36,778 nt of DNA from Anaerolineales bacterium (GTDB lineage: Bacteria; Chloroflexota; Anaerolineae; Anaerolineales; UBA6663), in NCBI GenBank assembly GCA_020845955.1, contig JADLEU010000387.1:1-36778 (forward strand). Direction: 5' to 3'. The position numbers were made by a program, and so were the translations under genes. Shown in pieces: positions 1-6,683 of this stretch (positions are counted from its first letter, which is position 1; each line of letters starts with the position of its first letter). The notes under the pieces are model-generated. The model saw only the letters and a list, made by a program, of their open reading frames with translations. It searched no databases and had not been told where the DNA came from.

Positions 1-673
1 CCACATCGGCCTGCCCGCCAACAAGCTCCTTGCTCTCGACATTCCCAATGAAGTTTAGGCCGCTCTCGGCCAGCAGCGGATATGCGCCGCGCACTAATTG
101 ATTGCCTTTTCCGGCTTCTTCGCCGTTCGAGAGCAGCCCGACCCGGGGCTGCGCCACGCACCGTACGCGCTCGGCGTAGAGGCTGCCCATGAGGGCGAAT
201 TGAAGCAGGTTCTCAGGTTTGCAGTCGGGGTTGGCGCCGACATCCAGCACAACACAGCTGCCCGTGCGCGTCGGGAAGACCGGGGCCAGCGCTGGCCGGT
301 CGATGCCAATCAGCGTCCCCAGCCGGAAATACGCGGTTGCGCCAGCGGCGCCGGTGTTGCCGGCCGTCACAAAGGCCTGGGCCTCTCCGCGCTTGATCAA
401 GTCCAGGCCCACGGCCATGGAATTGCGCGCATCCTTGCGCTTGGCTTTCAGTGCCAGGGCCATACCCTTGTCTTCCATCGTCAGCACTTCAGGGGCGTGA
501 ACAATGCTGATGGGCAGGCTGCCCGGCTGCCGGGCGGCGAGGGCGGGTCGAATGACCTGCTCATCTCCAACTAAAATCAACTCGAGACCGTACTCGCGCG
601 CGGCCATGACGCCGCCAGCCACGTCCGGCTCCGGATGTTGATCGCTTCCCATTGCGTCGAGCACAATGCGCAT
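1..673 (-). CDS. plsX: Phosphate acyltransferase PlsX (partial, C-terminus outside window)
   Basis: PlsX converts acyl-ACP and phosphate to acyl-phosphate, the first committed step of phospholipid synthesis in most bacteria, and acts at the membrane surface. Read from ATG 673-671, the protein begins MRIVLDAMGSDQHPEPDVAG, the family's N-terminal signature. It continues with the usual TMEDKGMALALKAKRKDAR, FVTAGNTGA and VLDVGANPDCKPENL blocks. About 224 codons are present before the window edge, out of a usual length near 330-350. AGGA lies eight bases upstream of the ATG. A good promoter sits upstream (793-821). Identification is from recognised family motifs and is firm. Confidence 0.95.
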   Translation of the reverse strand, partial: MRIVLDAMGSDQHPEPDVAGGVMAAREYGLELILVGDEQVIRPALAARQPGSLPISIVHAPEVLTMEDKGMALALKAKRKDARNSMAVGLDLIKRGEAQAFVTAGNTGAAGATAYFRLGTLIGIDRPALAPVFPTRTGSCVVLDVGANPDCKPENLLQFALMGSLYAERVRCVAQPRVGLLSNGEEAGKGNQLVRGAYPLLAESGLNFIGNVESKELVGGQADV

Positions 674-792
674 GACGAGGAATCCTGCCTGACGATTTGC
701 TGTCCGCCTGCTGGCTGCACACCAGCCGTGTGCGCTGGGACGGCGCCGGGCCAGCCGACGCAGCAAGCCGGCCAACGGGCCGGCGCAAGTGC

Positions 793-821
793 ATTGTACA
801 ACGCCGGGCGGGTTTCCTCAA
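793..821 (-). promoter_or_regulatory. Sigma-70-type promoter for plsX
   Basis: On the minus strand TTGAGG (821-816) and TACAAT (798-793) are separated by exactly 17 bases. The predicted start near 786 gives a leader of about 110 bases before the plsX ATG. The -35 box begins only seven bases past the stop of the Lon-N gene, so plsX can be transcribed independently of it. Called by eye from the consensus. Confidence 0.5.
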
Positions 822-827
822 TGCGAA

Positions 828-1475
828 TCAGTTGGGCGAAAAAGCAGCGGTATCGCGGGCGTAGTTGCTGGTCAGCATGGCGCGCAGCAGGCTTACCTCG
901 CGGCGGTAGATGGCGCGTTCCTGGCGCAGCAGGTCAGGCGCCGCGGCCGCCGATAGCAGTCTCTGCTTCTCAGGCATGGGGATTTGGGCGACCATGGCGG
1001 CCAGATAGCCCAAGGCCTCTGGCTTGGCCGGCAACTCCTGGGGCTCGATGGCGGTTGCGGCGGCCTGGGCGAGCAGATCGATGTAGCGGCGCAGCCAGGG
1101 TGCCAGCGCGTGGGCCTGGCGGTGAGCCTGCCCGCCGGCTGAGCCCAGCAGCGGAAAAGCCTGGACGGTGCCGGTCAGACAGCCATTCTCCTCGCGCACC
1201 TCAACAACCCGAAATCGATCCTGGCCGACCGCCTCGATGTTGAGCCTCCCGTCTGGGAGGCGCTCAACCGTCGTAAGGCGGGCCGCTGTGCCGACGATGT
1301 GAAGCACGACCGGCGCACCGACTTCAGAGGCTGATCGGATCAATACGATGCCAAGTCGGCGCTGGCCGGCTAGGCAGCCGTTGATCATCCGGCGATAGCG
1401 CGGCTCAAAGGTGTGCAGCGGCAGCGCCATGCCAGGAAAAAGCACGGTGTGCAGCGGGATAAGCGGGAGGTTCAT
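828..1475 (-). CDS. Lon N-terminal-domain (LON substrate-binding) protein
   Basis: The 215-residue protein begins MNLPLIPLHTVLFPGMALPL, followed by HTFEPRYRRMI, the opening of the Lon protease N-terminal domain (PF02190). There is no AAA+ or Ser-Lys protease part, so this is a stand-alone LON-domain protein of the size usual for bacterial YcbB-like or peptidase-S16-like entries. Its function is not settled in any bacterium; substrate or peptide recognition is the usual guess. The C-terminal half is helical and Ala/Gln-rich. No clear Shine-Dalgarno precedes the ATG. The gene is divergent from tRNA-Leu and shares a 78-base intergenic region with it. Confidence 0.85.
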   Translation of the reverse strand: MNLPLIPLHTVLFPGMALPLHTFEPRYRRMINGCLAGQRRLGIVLIRSASEVGAPVVLHIVGTAARLTTVERLPDGRLNIEAVGQDRFRVVEVREENGCLTGTVQAFPLLGSAGGQAHRQAHALAPWLRRYIDLLAQAAATAIEPQELPAKPEALGYLAAMVAQIPMPEKQRLLSAAAAPDLLRQERAIYRREVSLLRAMLTSNYARDTAAFSPN

Positions 1476-1495
1476 GGCAGCACGCAGGGGCTTGT

Positions 1496-1523
1496 TTGAC
1501 AGTCAGATGCGATTCGGTATAAT
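1496..1523 (+). promoter_or_regulatory. Near-consensus sigma-70 promoter for tRNA-Leu
   Basis: Perfect TTGACA (1496-1501) and perfect TATAAT (1518-1523) are separated by 16 bases. The predicted start near 1530 lies about 24 bases upstream of the mature tRNA 5' end. This is the strongest housekeeping promoter I can see in the window, as expected for a stable RNA gene. Confidence 0.8.
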
Positions 1524-1553
1524 TGTTTGCTGCTATCCCATACCCGCTCGTAT

Positions 1554-1641
<88 letters not shown>

Positions 1642-1652
1642 ATGTCGCCCTC

Positions 1653-1687
1653 AGCGCCTGTCTCCCTGGTGAGCAGGCGCTTTTATT
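1653..1687 (+). terminator. Intrinsic terminator after tRNA-Leu
   Basis: AGCGCCTG (1653-1660) pairs perfectly with CAGGCGCT (1674-1681), with possible extra CTC/GAG pairs inside the loop, and is followed by a T-rich tail (TTTTATTT). It starts 11 bases after the tRNA CCA end. Confidence 0.8.
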
Positions 1688-1807
1688 TCGTGCCTCCCTT
1701 GTCTAGTCGCGAACCAGGCTCCAGCGGCCGATGGCGCAGATACCCATCGCTACATGGATTCTATCGCTCTTACCAGGCGGCGCCGGGGTCAGCGGCAGGG
1801 CCGCTGG

Positions 1808-2113
1808 CTAGGCCTCTGCCTTGGGAGGCTTCTGCGGCAGCGCCTCGATCGCTGCTGCCAGTTCAAAGTCCTTCTCGGTCACGCCCCCAGCGCTGTGGGT
1901 CATCAGGCTGACCGTGAGCTGGTTGTAGTTACGCAGCATCAGGTCGGGATGGTGGTTGGCCGCCTCGGCCAGCTGCGCGATGGCCCCGATCAGAATCACC
2001 CCGTGAGCGAATGAGCGCACCTGGTACGTCTTGACGAGCGCGCCGGCCTCGATCGCCCAGCCGGGCAGGTCGGCCAACCGGGAAGTTATGGCCTCGGTCG
2101 ACAGAATCGGCAT
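1808..2113 (-). CDS. phhB: Pterin-4a-carbinolamine dehydratase (PCD/DCoH family)
   Basis: The 101-residue protein has the family active-site pattern: His54-His55-Pro56 in NHHPDLMLRNYNQL, and His73 in MTHSAGGVTEKDFELA. The enzyme dehydrates 4a-hydroxy-tetrahydrobiopterin; in bacteria without aromatic amino acid hydroxylases the family is also linked to molybdopterin or folate metabolism. Its start is one base from the folE stop, so the two are translationally linked. That pairing supports a role in pterin metabolism. About 120 bases separate its stop from the convergent tRNA-Leu terminator. Confidence 0.92.
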   Translation of the reverse strand: MPILSTEAITSRLADLPGWAIEAGALVKTYQVRSFAHGVILIGAIAQLAEAANHHPDLMLRNYNQLTVSLMTHSAGGVTEKDFELAAAIEALPQKPPKAEA

Positions 2114-2114
2114 T

Positions 2115-2690
2115 TCACATCTCCTCCGCTAGCGTGCGGCTAATGTGCTGCATGAACTCGGCTCGGGTGCGTGGGTCGCGTTTGAATACGCCGCGCATGG
2201 CGCTGGTAACCATGCGCGCCTCCGGCTTCTTTACGCCGCGAATGCTGGCGCACAGATGCAGGGCGTCGATGACAACCGCCACGCCCTGCGGATTGAGCAC
2301 GTCTACCAAAAAGTCGGCGATTTGGCGCGTCAGGTTCTCCTGGATCTGAAGGCGGTGGGCGAACATGTCGACCACACGCGGAATCTTCGATAATCCGATG
2401 ATTTTGTCGCGAGGGATGTAGGCTACATGCGCATGCCCAATGAAGGGCAACAGGTGATGCTCACACAGGCTCGCGAACTCAATCTCGCGCACCAGCACCA
2501 TTTCGTCGACGTTAGCGGAGAACAGCGCGCCGTGGATCAGGGCCACCGGGTCAACCGAATAGCCGGCAAGTAGCTCAGCGTACATCCGGCTAACGCGCTC
2601 AGGCGTACGACGCAGCCCCTCGCGCTGCGGGTCTTCACCGACGCTGACCAGGATTGAGTGCACGGCTTCGATGATCTGTTCGCTTTCCAT
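2115..2690 (-). CDS. folE: GTP cyclohydrolase I
   Basis: FolE converts GTP to 7,8-dihydroneopterin triphosphate, the first step of tetrahydrofolate and biopterin synthesis. The 191-residue length matches type I enzymes. Zinc ligands are visible as Cys76 and His79 in [10 protein letters not shown] and Cys147 in HLCASIRG. The family segments [23 protein letters not shown] and [12 protein letters not shown] are intact, so the enzyme should be active. AGG with suitable spacing precedes the ATG (GAGGTAAAGT-ATG). It is the first gene of a two-gene unit with the dehydratase. Confidence 0.96.
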   Translation of the reverse strand: MESEQIIEAVHSILVSVGEDPQREGLRRTPERVSRMYAELLAGYSVDPVALIHGALFSANVDEMVLVREIEFASLCEHHLLPFIGHAHVAYIPRDKIIGLSKIPRVVDMFAHRLQIQENLTRQIADFLVDVLNPQGVAVVIDALHLCASIRGVKKPEARMVTSAMRGVFKRDPRTRAEFMQHISRTLAEEM

Positions 2691-2705
2691 ACTTTACCTC
2701 GCGGA

Positions 2706-2722
2706 ACCCACCTCACGTGGGT
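2706..2722. other. Short hairpin just upstream of folE
   Basis: ACCCAC (2706-2711) and GTGGGT (2717-2722) form a perfect six-base stem with a five-base loop, ending 15 bases before the folE ATG. It could be a protein-binding dyad or a leader hairpin. I see no known riboswitch fold. The rest of the 2691-3108 gap, about 420 bases, holds no gene I can support. The one long open frame there (2694-3173, minus) looks like random coding and overlaps the end of the phosphatidyltransferase gene. Confidence 0.3.
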
Positions 2723-3108
2723 GCCTGTGGTGGACGCGCACGCGCGCTGCGGGATCCGCCCCCAGTTCTGTCGACCGGCGGCGCCAGATGAGGCCGGCCA
2801 AGTTGTCGGCTGCGCCAATGCGCTCATTTCGCGTGGGCATGTCCTGATCCTGGTCGCCTCCCCGAAACGCGCCGGGCGATGACGTCAGCCGCCGCGTTGC
2901 GGCCCGACCGGTCCGGCCTATCGGCGGCAGGCTGTGGTGATTGAATTCAGCCCTAACGCTGGCCGGGCTCTGACGAATCGGCATATGCCGGCAGAATGGC
3001 CGGCTCGCCGTATCTAGGGGATGGGCGGCGGGCAAGCTCACCGACCGGCTGCAGGCGTGCCGCATACCGGCACAATAATTGATTTCCGGAGAACCGTCCA
3101 GAGCGATG

Positions 3109-3903
3109 TTAGCGCCGGGCGCCGCGCCGCACGCCGAGAAGCGCGAGGGCGTAGAGGTTGAAGACCGTTGCAAACAGCCGCAAGGCCCAGTTGGGCCGGC
3201 CGGCGACAGCGCAAGCGGCGATGACGAGCAGTTGTGTGCCGAGCCCCAGCACGCTAGCGGCAGTCATGAAGCCCCGCGAGAGTGGGGCGCTGGAACCCCT
3301 GGTCAAGCGCCGATCTAGCCAGGCGACCAGGTGATCTTGCCAACCGTATATGGCGCGGTAGGCCAGGTAGAGCCAGCGAAGCTGGACGGGATCATCCCAC
3401 GGATATCCGTCGGCGTCATCTTCGACGACGTGGCTGGTCTGATCCCCGCCTGTCTGAGTTCGATATCGCAGATAGAAATAGTTGAAGACCGAGACCTGCA
3501 GCAGCGCGGAAACCAGGGCAACCGCCCCCAAGACCACGACCGAAGCCTTCTCGCCGCCGGACAGGCTGCTTACCACAATCCCGCCGTACACGGCCACGTT
3601 GACGACAAAGTCGCACACCGAGTCGAGAAAGCGGCCTACTCGCGAAGGACGCCGGCGGGCGCGGGCCAGGGCGCCATCGGCGCCGTCCAGACCGCTCTTA
3701 ACTAGTAACAGGACCGCGGCTAGACCCAGCCAGCGCCCTGCCGCCAGGAGTATCGCAGCGGTCAACCCAGCCGCCGTAAAGGCCAGAGTGAGGTGCTGAG
3801 GCGTCACGGCCGTCTGAAGCAGGGCCCGCACCAACCAGCGAGCTGCCGGCCGGGCATAATCGCTCACGTCAAAGAAGAGATGGCCGGGAGGCACTTTGTC
3901 CAA
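3109..3903 (-). CDS. CDP-alcohol phosphatidyltransferase family membrane enzyme
   Basis: This 264-residue protein transfers a phosphatidyl group from a CDP-linked lipid to an alcohol. The full family signature D-x2-D-G-x2-A-R-x8-G-x3-D-x3-D is present, from Asp73 to Asp98 (DGADGALARARRRPSRVG, then RFLDSVCD), with all catalytic Asp residues. Hydrophobic segments near residues 35-70, 97-120, 125-150 and 215-260 fit an integral membrane enzyme. A charged insert at about 155-185 (DDADGYPWDDP) separates the membrane halves. The acceptor alcohol cannot be read from sequence; inositol-phosphate, glycerol-phosphate or similar are all possible. It starts 11 bases after the stop of the LCP-like gene, so the two probably share a transcript. 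Confidence 0.87.
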   Translation of the reverse strand: MDKVPPGHLFFDVSDYARPAARWLVRALLQTAVTPQHLTLAFTAAGLTAAILLAAGRWLGLAAVLLLVKSGLDGADGALARARRRPSRVGRFLDSVCDFVVNVAVYGGIVVSSLSGGEKASVVVLGAVALVSALLQVSVFNYFYLRYRTQTGGDQTSHVVEDDADGYPWDDPVQLRWLYLAYRAIYGWQDHLVAWLDRRLTRGSSAPLSRGFMTAASVLGLGTQLLVIAACAVAGRPNWALRLFATVFNLYALALLGVRRGARR

Positions 3904-3914
3904 GCTGTTGGTGG

Positions 3915-4760
3915 TCAGGGCTGTGAAACTATTTCTAGGCCGGGTTCGAATGCGCGCCAGACGAGGCCGGGACTGGTGAACGGGGGCGCGTCGGCGATAA
4001 ATTCGGAAAGACCGCCCTGCGCCGCGGTGTCAGCCTGGACCTGAGGCAACTGCTGCACAAAGTCCCAGACTATTGCCGGTGTCCAGTTTTGCCGGCCGAG
4101 GGCAGCCAAAATCAGGGCGAAGACCTCGCCCTGGTAAGTCATGCGGCTCGCCGAGTCGTCGACGCGCAAGCTGTCGTAGTGTTCGAGCACGTCAATGCCA
4201 GAGACAGTCTGGGTAGGCGTTGTCAGGCCGCCCACGTTCTGGATCAGGTCCAGCAGATCTGCGCGGTCCAGGATCAGGTCGGCCTGGATCGTAAAGCCGG
4301 GCAAACGCGACTGAATTGCATCATGCATGAATTGGTAGCCGCGCTGCTGGCGGCGATCTTCGGAGAAGATATCCGCCAGCGAGCGCGAGCTTGATAGGCT
4401 CGACAAGCTGAATTGAGCAGTGGGCAGGAACCCGATTACGTAGTATTGGGGCATACCGACCAGGTAGGTGATGACCCAGCAACCTTCCATCCGTGGATCG
4501 GACTGGCCCAGGTCATCGACCCCGATCAGGAGCAAGGAACGCTGTTCGCCGGGCTGAGCGGCAGGCGCGAGCGCCACCAGCGCGGTAGGCGTCGGCGTTG
4601 GGGCCACACTGGTTGCCGTGGGAGGCGCAGCCGTGGACGTAGGTTTGGGCAGATCGGGCTCGAGGAAACTGCCGGTGGCAACGCCAAAGACCACGCTGGC
4701 CAGAGCACAGGTGGCAGTCACAAGGCCAAGCACGAGCACGCTCTCGCGGCGCAGTGGCAT
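3915..4760 (-). CDS. Degenerate LytR-CpsA-Psr (LCP)-like membrane-anchored protein
   Basis: The 281-residue protein has an N-terminal membrane helix (about residues 9-30), then a Pro/Thr-rich linker (PTPTPTALVALAP), then an extracytoplasmic domain opening with LLLIGVDDLGQSDPRMEG. This fits the first strand of LCP domains, which attach glycopolymers to peptidoglycan. A later DLLDLIQNVGGL resembles the usual LCP 'IGGV' region. The SIPRD loop and Arg/Asp residues of active LCP enzymes, as seen in the canonical gene at 35415, are not present here; the equivalent stretch reads VIGFLPTAQF. It is probably a catalytically altered or inactive LCP relative. A promoter and an upstream terminator isolate it from the FtsZ operon. 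Confidence 0.65.
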   Translation of the reverse strand: MPLRRESVLVLGLVTATCALASVVFGVATGSFLEPDLPKPTSTAAPPTATSVAPTPTPTALVALAPAAQPGEQRSLLLIGVDDLGQSDPRMEGCWVITYLVGMPQYYVIGFLPTAQFSLSSLSSSRSLADIFSEDRRQQRGYQFMHDAIQSRLPGFTIQADLILDRADLLDLIQNVGGLTTPTQTVSGIDVLEHYDSLRVDDSASRMTYQGEVFALILAALGRQNWTPAIVWDFVQQLPQVQADTAAQGGLSEFIADAPPFTSPGLVWRAFEPGLEIVSQP

Positions 4761-4808
4761 GACTGTGGTCAGGGGGAATCCAGTACTAGGTTGAAACGCC
4801 TGACCGTA

Positions 4809-4837
4809 ACTATAACCGGAATCGACTGGGAAGTAAA
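4809..4837 (-). promoter_or_regulatory. Sigma-70-type promoter for the LCP-like / phosphatidyltransferase unit
   Basis: On the minus strand TTTACT (4837-4832) and TATAGT (4814-4809) are separated by 17 bases, giving a start near 4802 and a leader of about 42 bases. The leader side carries an inverted repeat CCTGACC (4799-4805) / GGTCAGG (4767-4773) of unknown use. The promoter lies immediately after the terminator at 4839-4880, so the downstream pair is a separate unit. Confidence 0.5.
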
Positions 4838-4838
4838 C

Positions 4839-4880
4839 ACAAATCGGGCCGCGCGCTCCAGGAGCCGCGGCCCGATTTGT
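4839..4880 (-). terminator. Strong intrinsic terminator closing the FtsZ operon
   Basis: A 14-base perfect stem, ACAAATCGGGCCGC (4839-4852) with GCGGCCCGATTTGT (4867-4880), surrounds a 14-base loop that can itself pair (CTC/GAG). On the minus strand it is followed by GTTTACTT, a modest T-rich tail. It lies 53 bases past the small membrane ORF and is the natural end of the transcript that starts near 10588. Confidence 0.75.
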
Positions 4881-4932
4881 TGTCGGACAACCAGGCGAAT
4901 ACAGAACATTTGTCCCCCTCGGCCGTCGGTCC

Positions 4933-5145
4933 TCAGCTCAGTATCAATGCAGCGCCCAGGCCAACGACAAATCCTAATAAAGAGAAGGGCACAGGCACCC
5001 ACCAATATGGCCTTAGCGGCGCCAGGACCGGGAGAAGCCAGGCGGCGAGGCGGTTGAGGCGTCGTGCAGCGGCGACGACCGATCGCCACCACATGATACT
5101 GAGGAATTCAGAGGGAGCAAAGGGCGAACGGAATGTGCGCAGCAT
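4933..5145 (-). CDS. Small membrane protein, uncharacterised
   Basis: This 70-residue frame starts 16 bases after the stop of the 82-residue gene, with GAGG about ten bases before its ATG. The N-terminal half is basic and amphipathic (VVAAARRLNRLAAWLLPVL). The C-terminus is one clear membrane helix (PFSLLGFVVGLGAALILS) following Trp-rich PYWWVPVP. Codon position bias is modest, so it could be a chance frame. Placement as the last gene before the terminator and the clean membrane segment favour a real gene. I do not recognise the family. Confidence 0.5.
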   Translation of the reverse strand: MLRTFRSPFAPSEFLSIMWWRSVVAAARRLNRLAAWLLPVLAPLRPYWWVPVPFSLLGFVVGLGAALILS

Positions 5146-5161
5146 AGCTACTTGCCTCGAT

Positions 5162-5410
5162 TCAGCGCGATGTGCTGACCTTTAATACCTTGCCGCGATC
5201 ATCGGCCACGACCCGAACGATGCGGTTGATCGTCTGTCCGCCCGGCCCGCGGCCCCGGCCCTTATAGGTCAGGACGTAGCGGCTCGAGCCGTCTAAAGCC
5301 GCCTTGGCGCCGGGCTGATTCTGAACCGCGGGGCGCGCGTCCCGCACCTCCGGGAACTGGCGGTAGACCTGGCGGTTGATGCCGTCGATCTGAGCAGTGG
5401 TAAGGGACAT
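5162..5410 (-). CDS. Small 82-residue protein sharing a domain with the C-terminus of the caspase-fold protease
   Basis: The start is taken at ATG 5410-5408 because GGAGG lies eight bases upstream; a GTG 15 bases earlier would overlap ftsZ and has no such site. The ATG follows the ftsZ stop by one base. The protein is soluble and basic. By eye it matches the last ~100 residues of the protease at 8016-10574. Both have T-x5-I-x3-V-x-R-x2-P-x3-DAR-x2-V near the start, and both end with a strand pair closing in D-x2-G-x-V-x-KV-x2-SR (here ADDRGKVLKVSTSR, there LDDQGVVVKVAVSR). I know no name for this domain. Its operon position suggests a stand-alone partner or competitor of the protease tail. 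Confidence 0.8.
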   Translation of the reverse strand: MSLTTAQIDGINRQVYRQFPEVRDARPAVQNQPGAKAALDGSSRYVLTYKGRGRGPGGQTINRIVRVVADDRGKVLKVSTSR

Positions 5411-5411
5411 G

Positions 5412-6632
5412 TTATGGGCCTCCACCTGGCTCGCCCAGGCTGCCGCGCCGGCGCCGCAGGAAAGCAGGCAGATCGAGGCTGTTTTGAGCGGCAGCAGATG
5501 CCGGTGACGGATCGCGCGTTTCCGCTGCTGGGCTGGCCACGACCTGGCTAAACAGCGCTTCGGCCAACTGTCCTCCAGTGGTCGCAGCCGCCTGGGCCGG
5601 AAGATCGGTCACGTCCAGAGGCGACTCGGCCGCCTGCCGGCGCACCCCCACCGGCCGCCGGAGAGGCGCATCACACCGGCCCGCTTCGACGGCCTGGGTC
5701 TCCACGCCGGTGACCACTAGGATAACCTGCGCCCGACCGGTGTAAACGGGATCGACGGTCGCCCCAAAGATGACCTCGGCGTTGGGGGCGGCCGTGCTGA
5801 TCTCACTGGCTGCCTGGTTGACCTCATACAACGAAAGGTCGTCGCCGCCAGTAAAATGCACCAGTGCCCCCGCGGCGCCGTTCACCGATTTGAGGTCGAG
5901 CAGCGGCATCTGCAGTGCCTGGCGCACGGCCCTGACGGCCTTGTGTTCGCCGCTGCCCTGACCGATGGCCATCATGGACGGACCGGCGACTTCCATGACC
6001 GCTCGAATGTTGGCAAAGTCCATATTGATCAGGCCTGGCCGCATGATGAGTTCGGTCAAGCCCTGCACGCCCTGCCGCAGGACCTCGTCGGCCACCCGCA
6101 GCGCCAGCTCAAAGGTCGTGGTTTTTGGGAGCAGGCCAAGGAGTTTGTCGTTCGGCACCGTCACCAACGTGTCCGCGGCGGCGCGGAGTTTGAGCAGACC
6201 AGCGGTGGCATTCTGCTGGCGGCGCGAGGCCTCAAACGCAAAAGGCAGGGTCACCACCGCCACCGTCAACGCGCCTAAAGAGCGGGCGACCTCGGCTGCT
6301 ACCGAAATGGCGCCGCTGCCAGTGCCGCCGCCCATGCCCGCCGTAAGGAAAACCAGGTCGGTGCCTTTTAGGGCGTCCGAAATTTCATTCCGGCTTTCGA
6401 TCGCCGCGGCTTCGCCAACCTCTGGCTTGCCGCCTGCCCCAAGGCCACGCGTCAGGTTGCGGCCCAGTTCGATTTTGGTCGAAGCCTGGCTCTTGCGCAG
6501 GGCCTGGATATCTGTATTGGCTGCGATGAACTCAACCCCGTCGAGGCCAAGCTCAATCATACGGTCGACGGCATTCGACCCGCCGCCGCCCAGGCCCATA
6601 ATCTTGATCACGGTCGATTTTGGGGTTTCCAT
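5412..6632 (-). CDS. ftsZ: FtsZ, tubulin-like GTPase, with altered T7 loop
   Basis: FtsZ polymerises into the division ring. The start is set at ATG 6632 because AGGAG lies six bases upstream; the ATG two codons earlier abuts that site. The 406-residue protein has the N-terminal nucleotide loop GLGGGGSNAV, the tubulin signature GGGTGSG (about 101-107), a PNDKLL segment, the T7 loop and a conserved C-terminal peptide (DLPAFLRRRR) after a linker of roughly 60-70 residues. The T7 loop reads LINMDFANIRAVM: the first catalytic Asp is kept, but the second (Asp212 in E. coli) is Asn208. It is the third gene of a sigma-54-led operon. Whether the genome has another FtsZ cannot be told from here. Confidence 0.95.
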   Translation of the reverse strand: METPKSTVIKIMGLGGGGSNAVDRMIELGLDGVEFIAANTDIQALRKSQASTKIELGRNLTRGLGAGGKPEVGEAAAIESRNEISDALKGTDLVFLTAGMGGGTGSGAISVAAEVARSLGALTVAVVTLPFAFEASRRQQNATAGLLKLRAAADTLVTVPNDKLLGLLPKTTTFELALRVADEVLRQGVQGLTELIMRPGLINMDFANIRAVMEVAGPSMMAIGQGSGEHKAVRAVRQALQMPLLDLKSVNGAAGALVHFTGGDDLSLYEVNQAASEISTAAPNAEVIFGATVDPVYTGRAQVILVVTGVETQAVEAGRCDAPLRRPVGVRRQAAESPLDVTDLPAQAAATTGGQLAEALFSQVVASPAAETRDPSPASAAAQNSLDLPAFLRRRRGSLGEPGGGP

Positions 6633-6683
6633 GTTCATCTCCTATGATCGGTTTACGCCCGGCGGGCGACCCGCCCAAGTGGG

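Noticed and set aside
2694-3173. Minus-strand open frame of 159 codons between folE and the phosphatidyltransferase
   Set aside because: No motif, odd composition (Arg/Ser/Ala-rich with scattered Cys), no ribosome site, and it overlaps the end of a well-supported gene.
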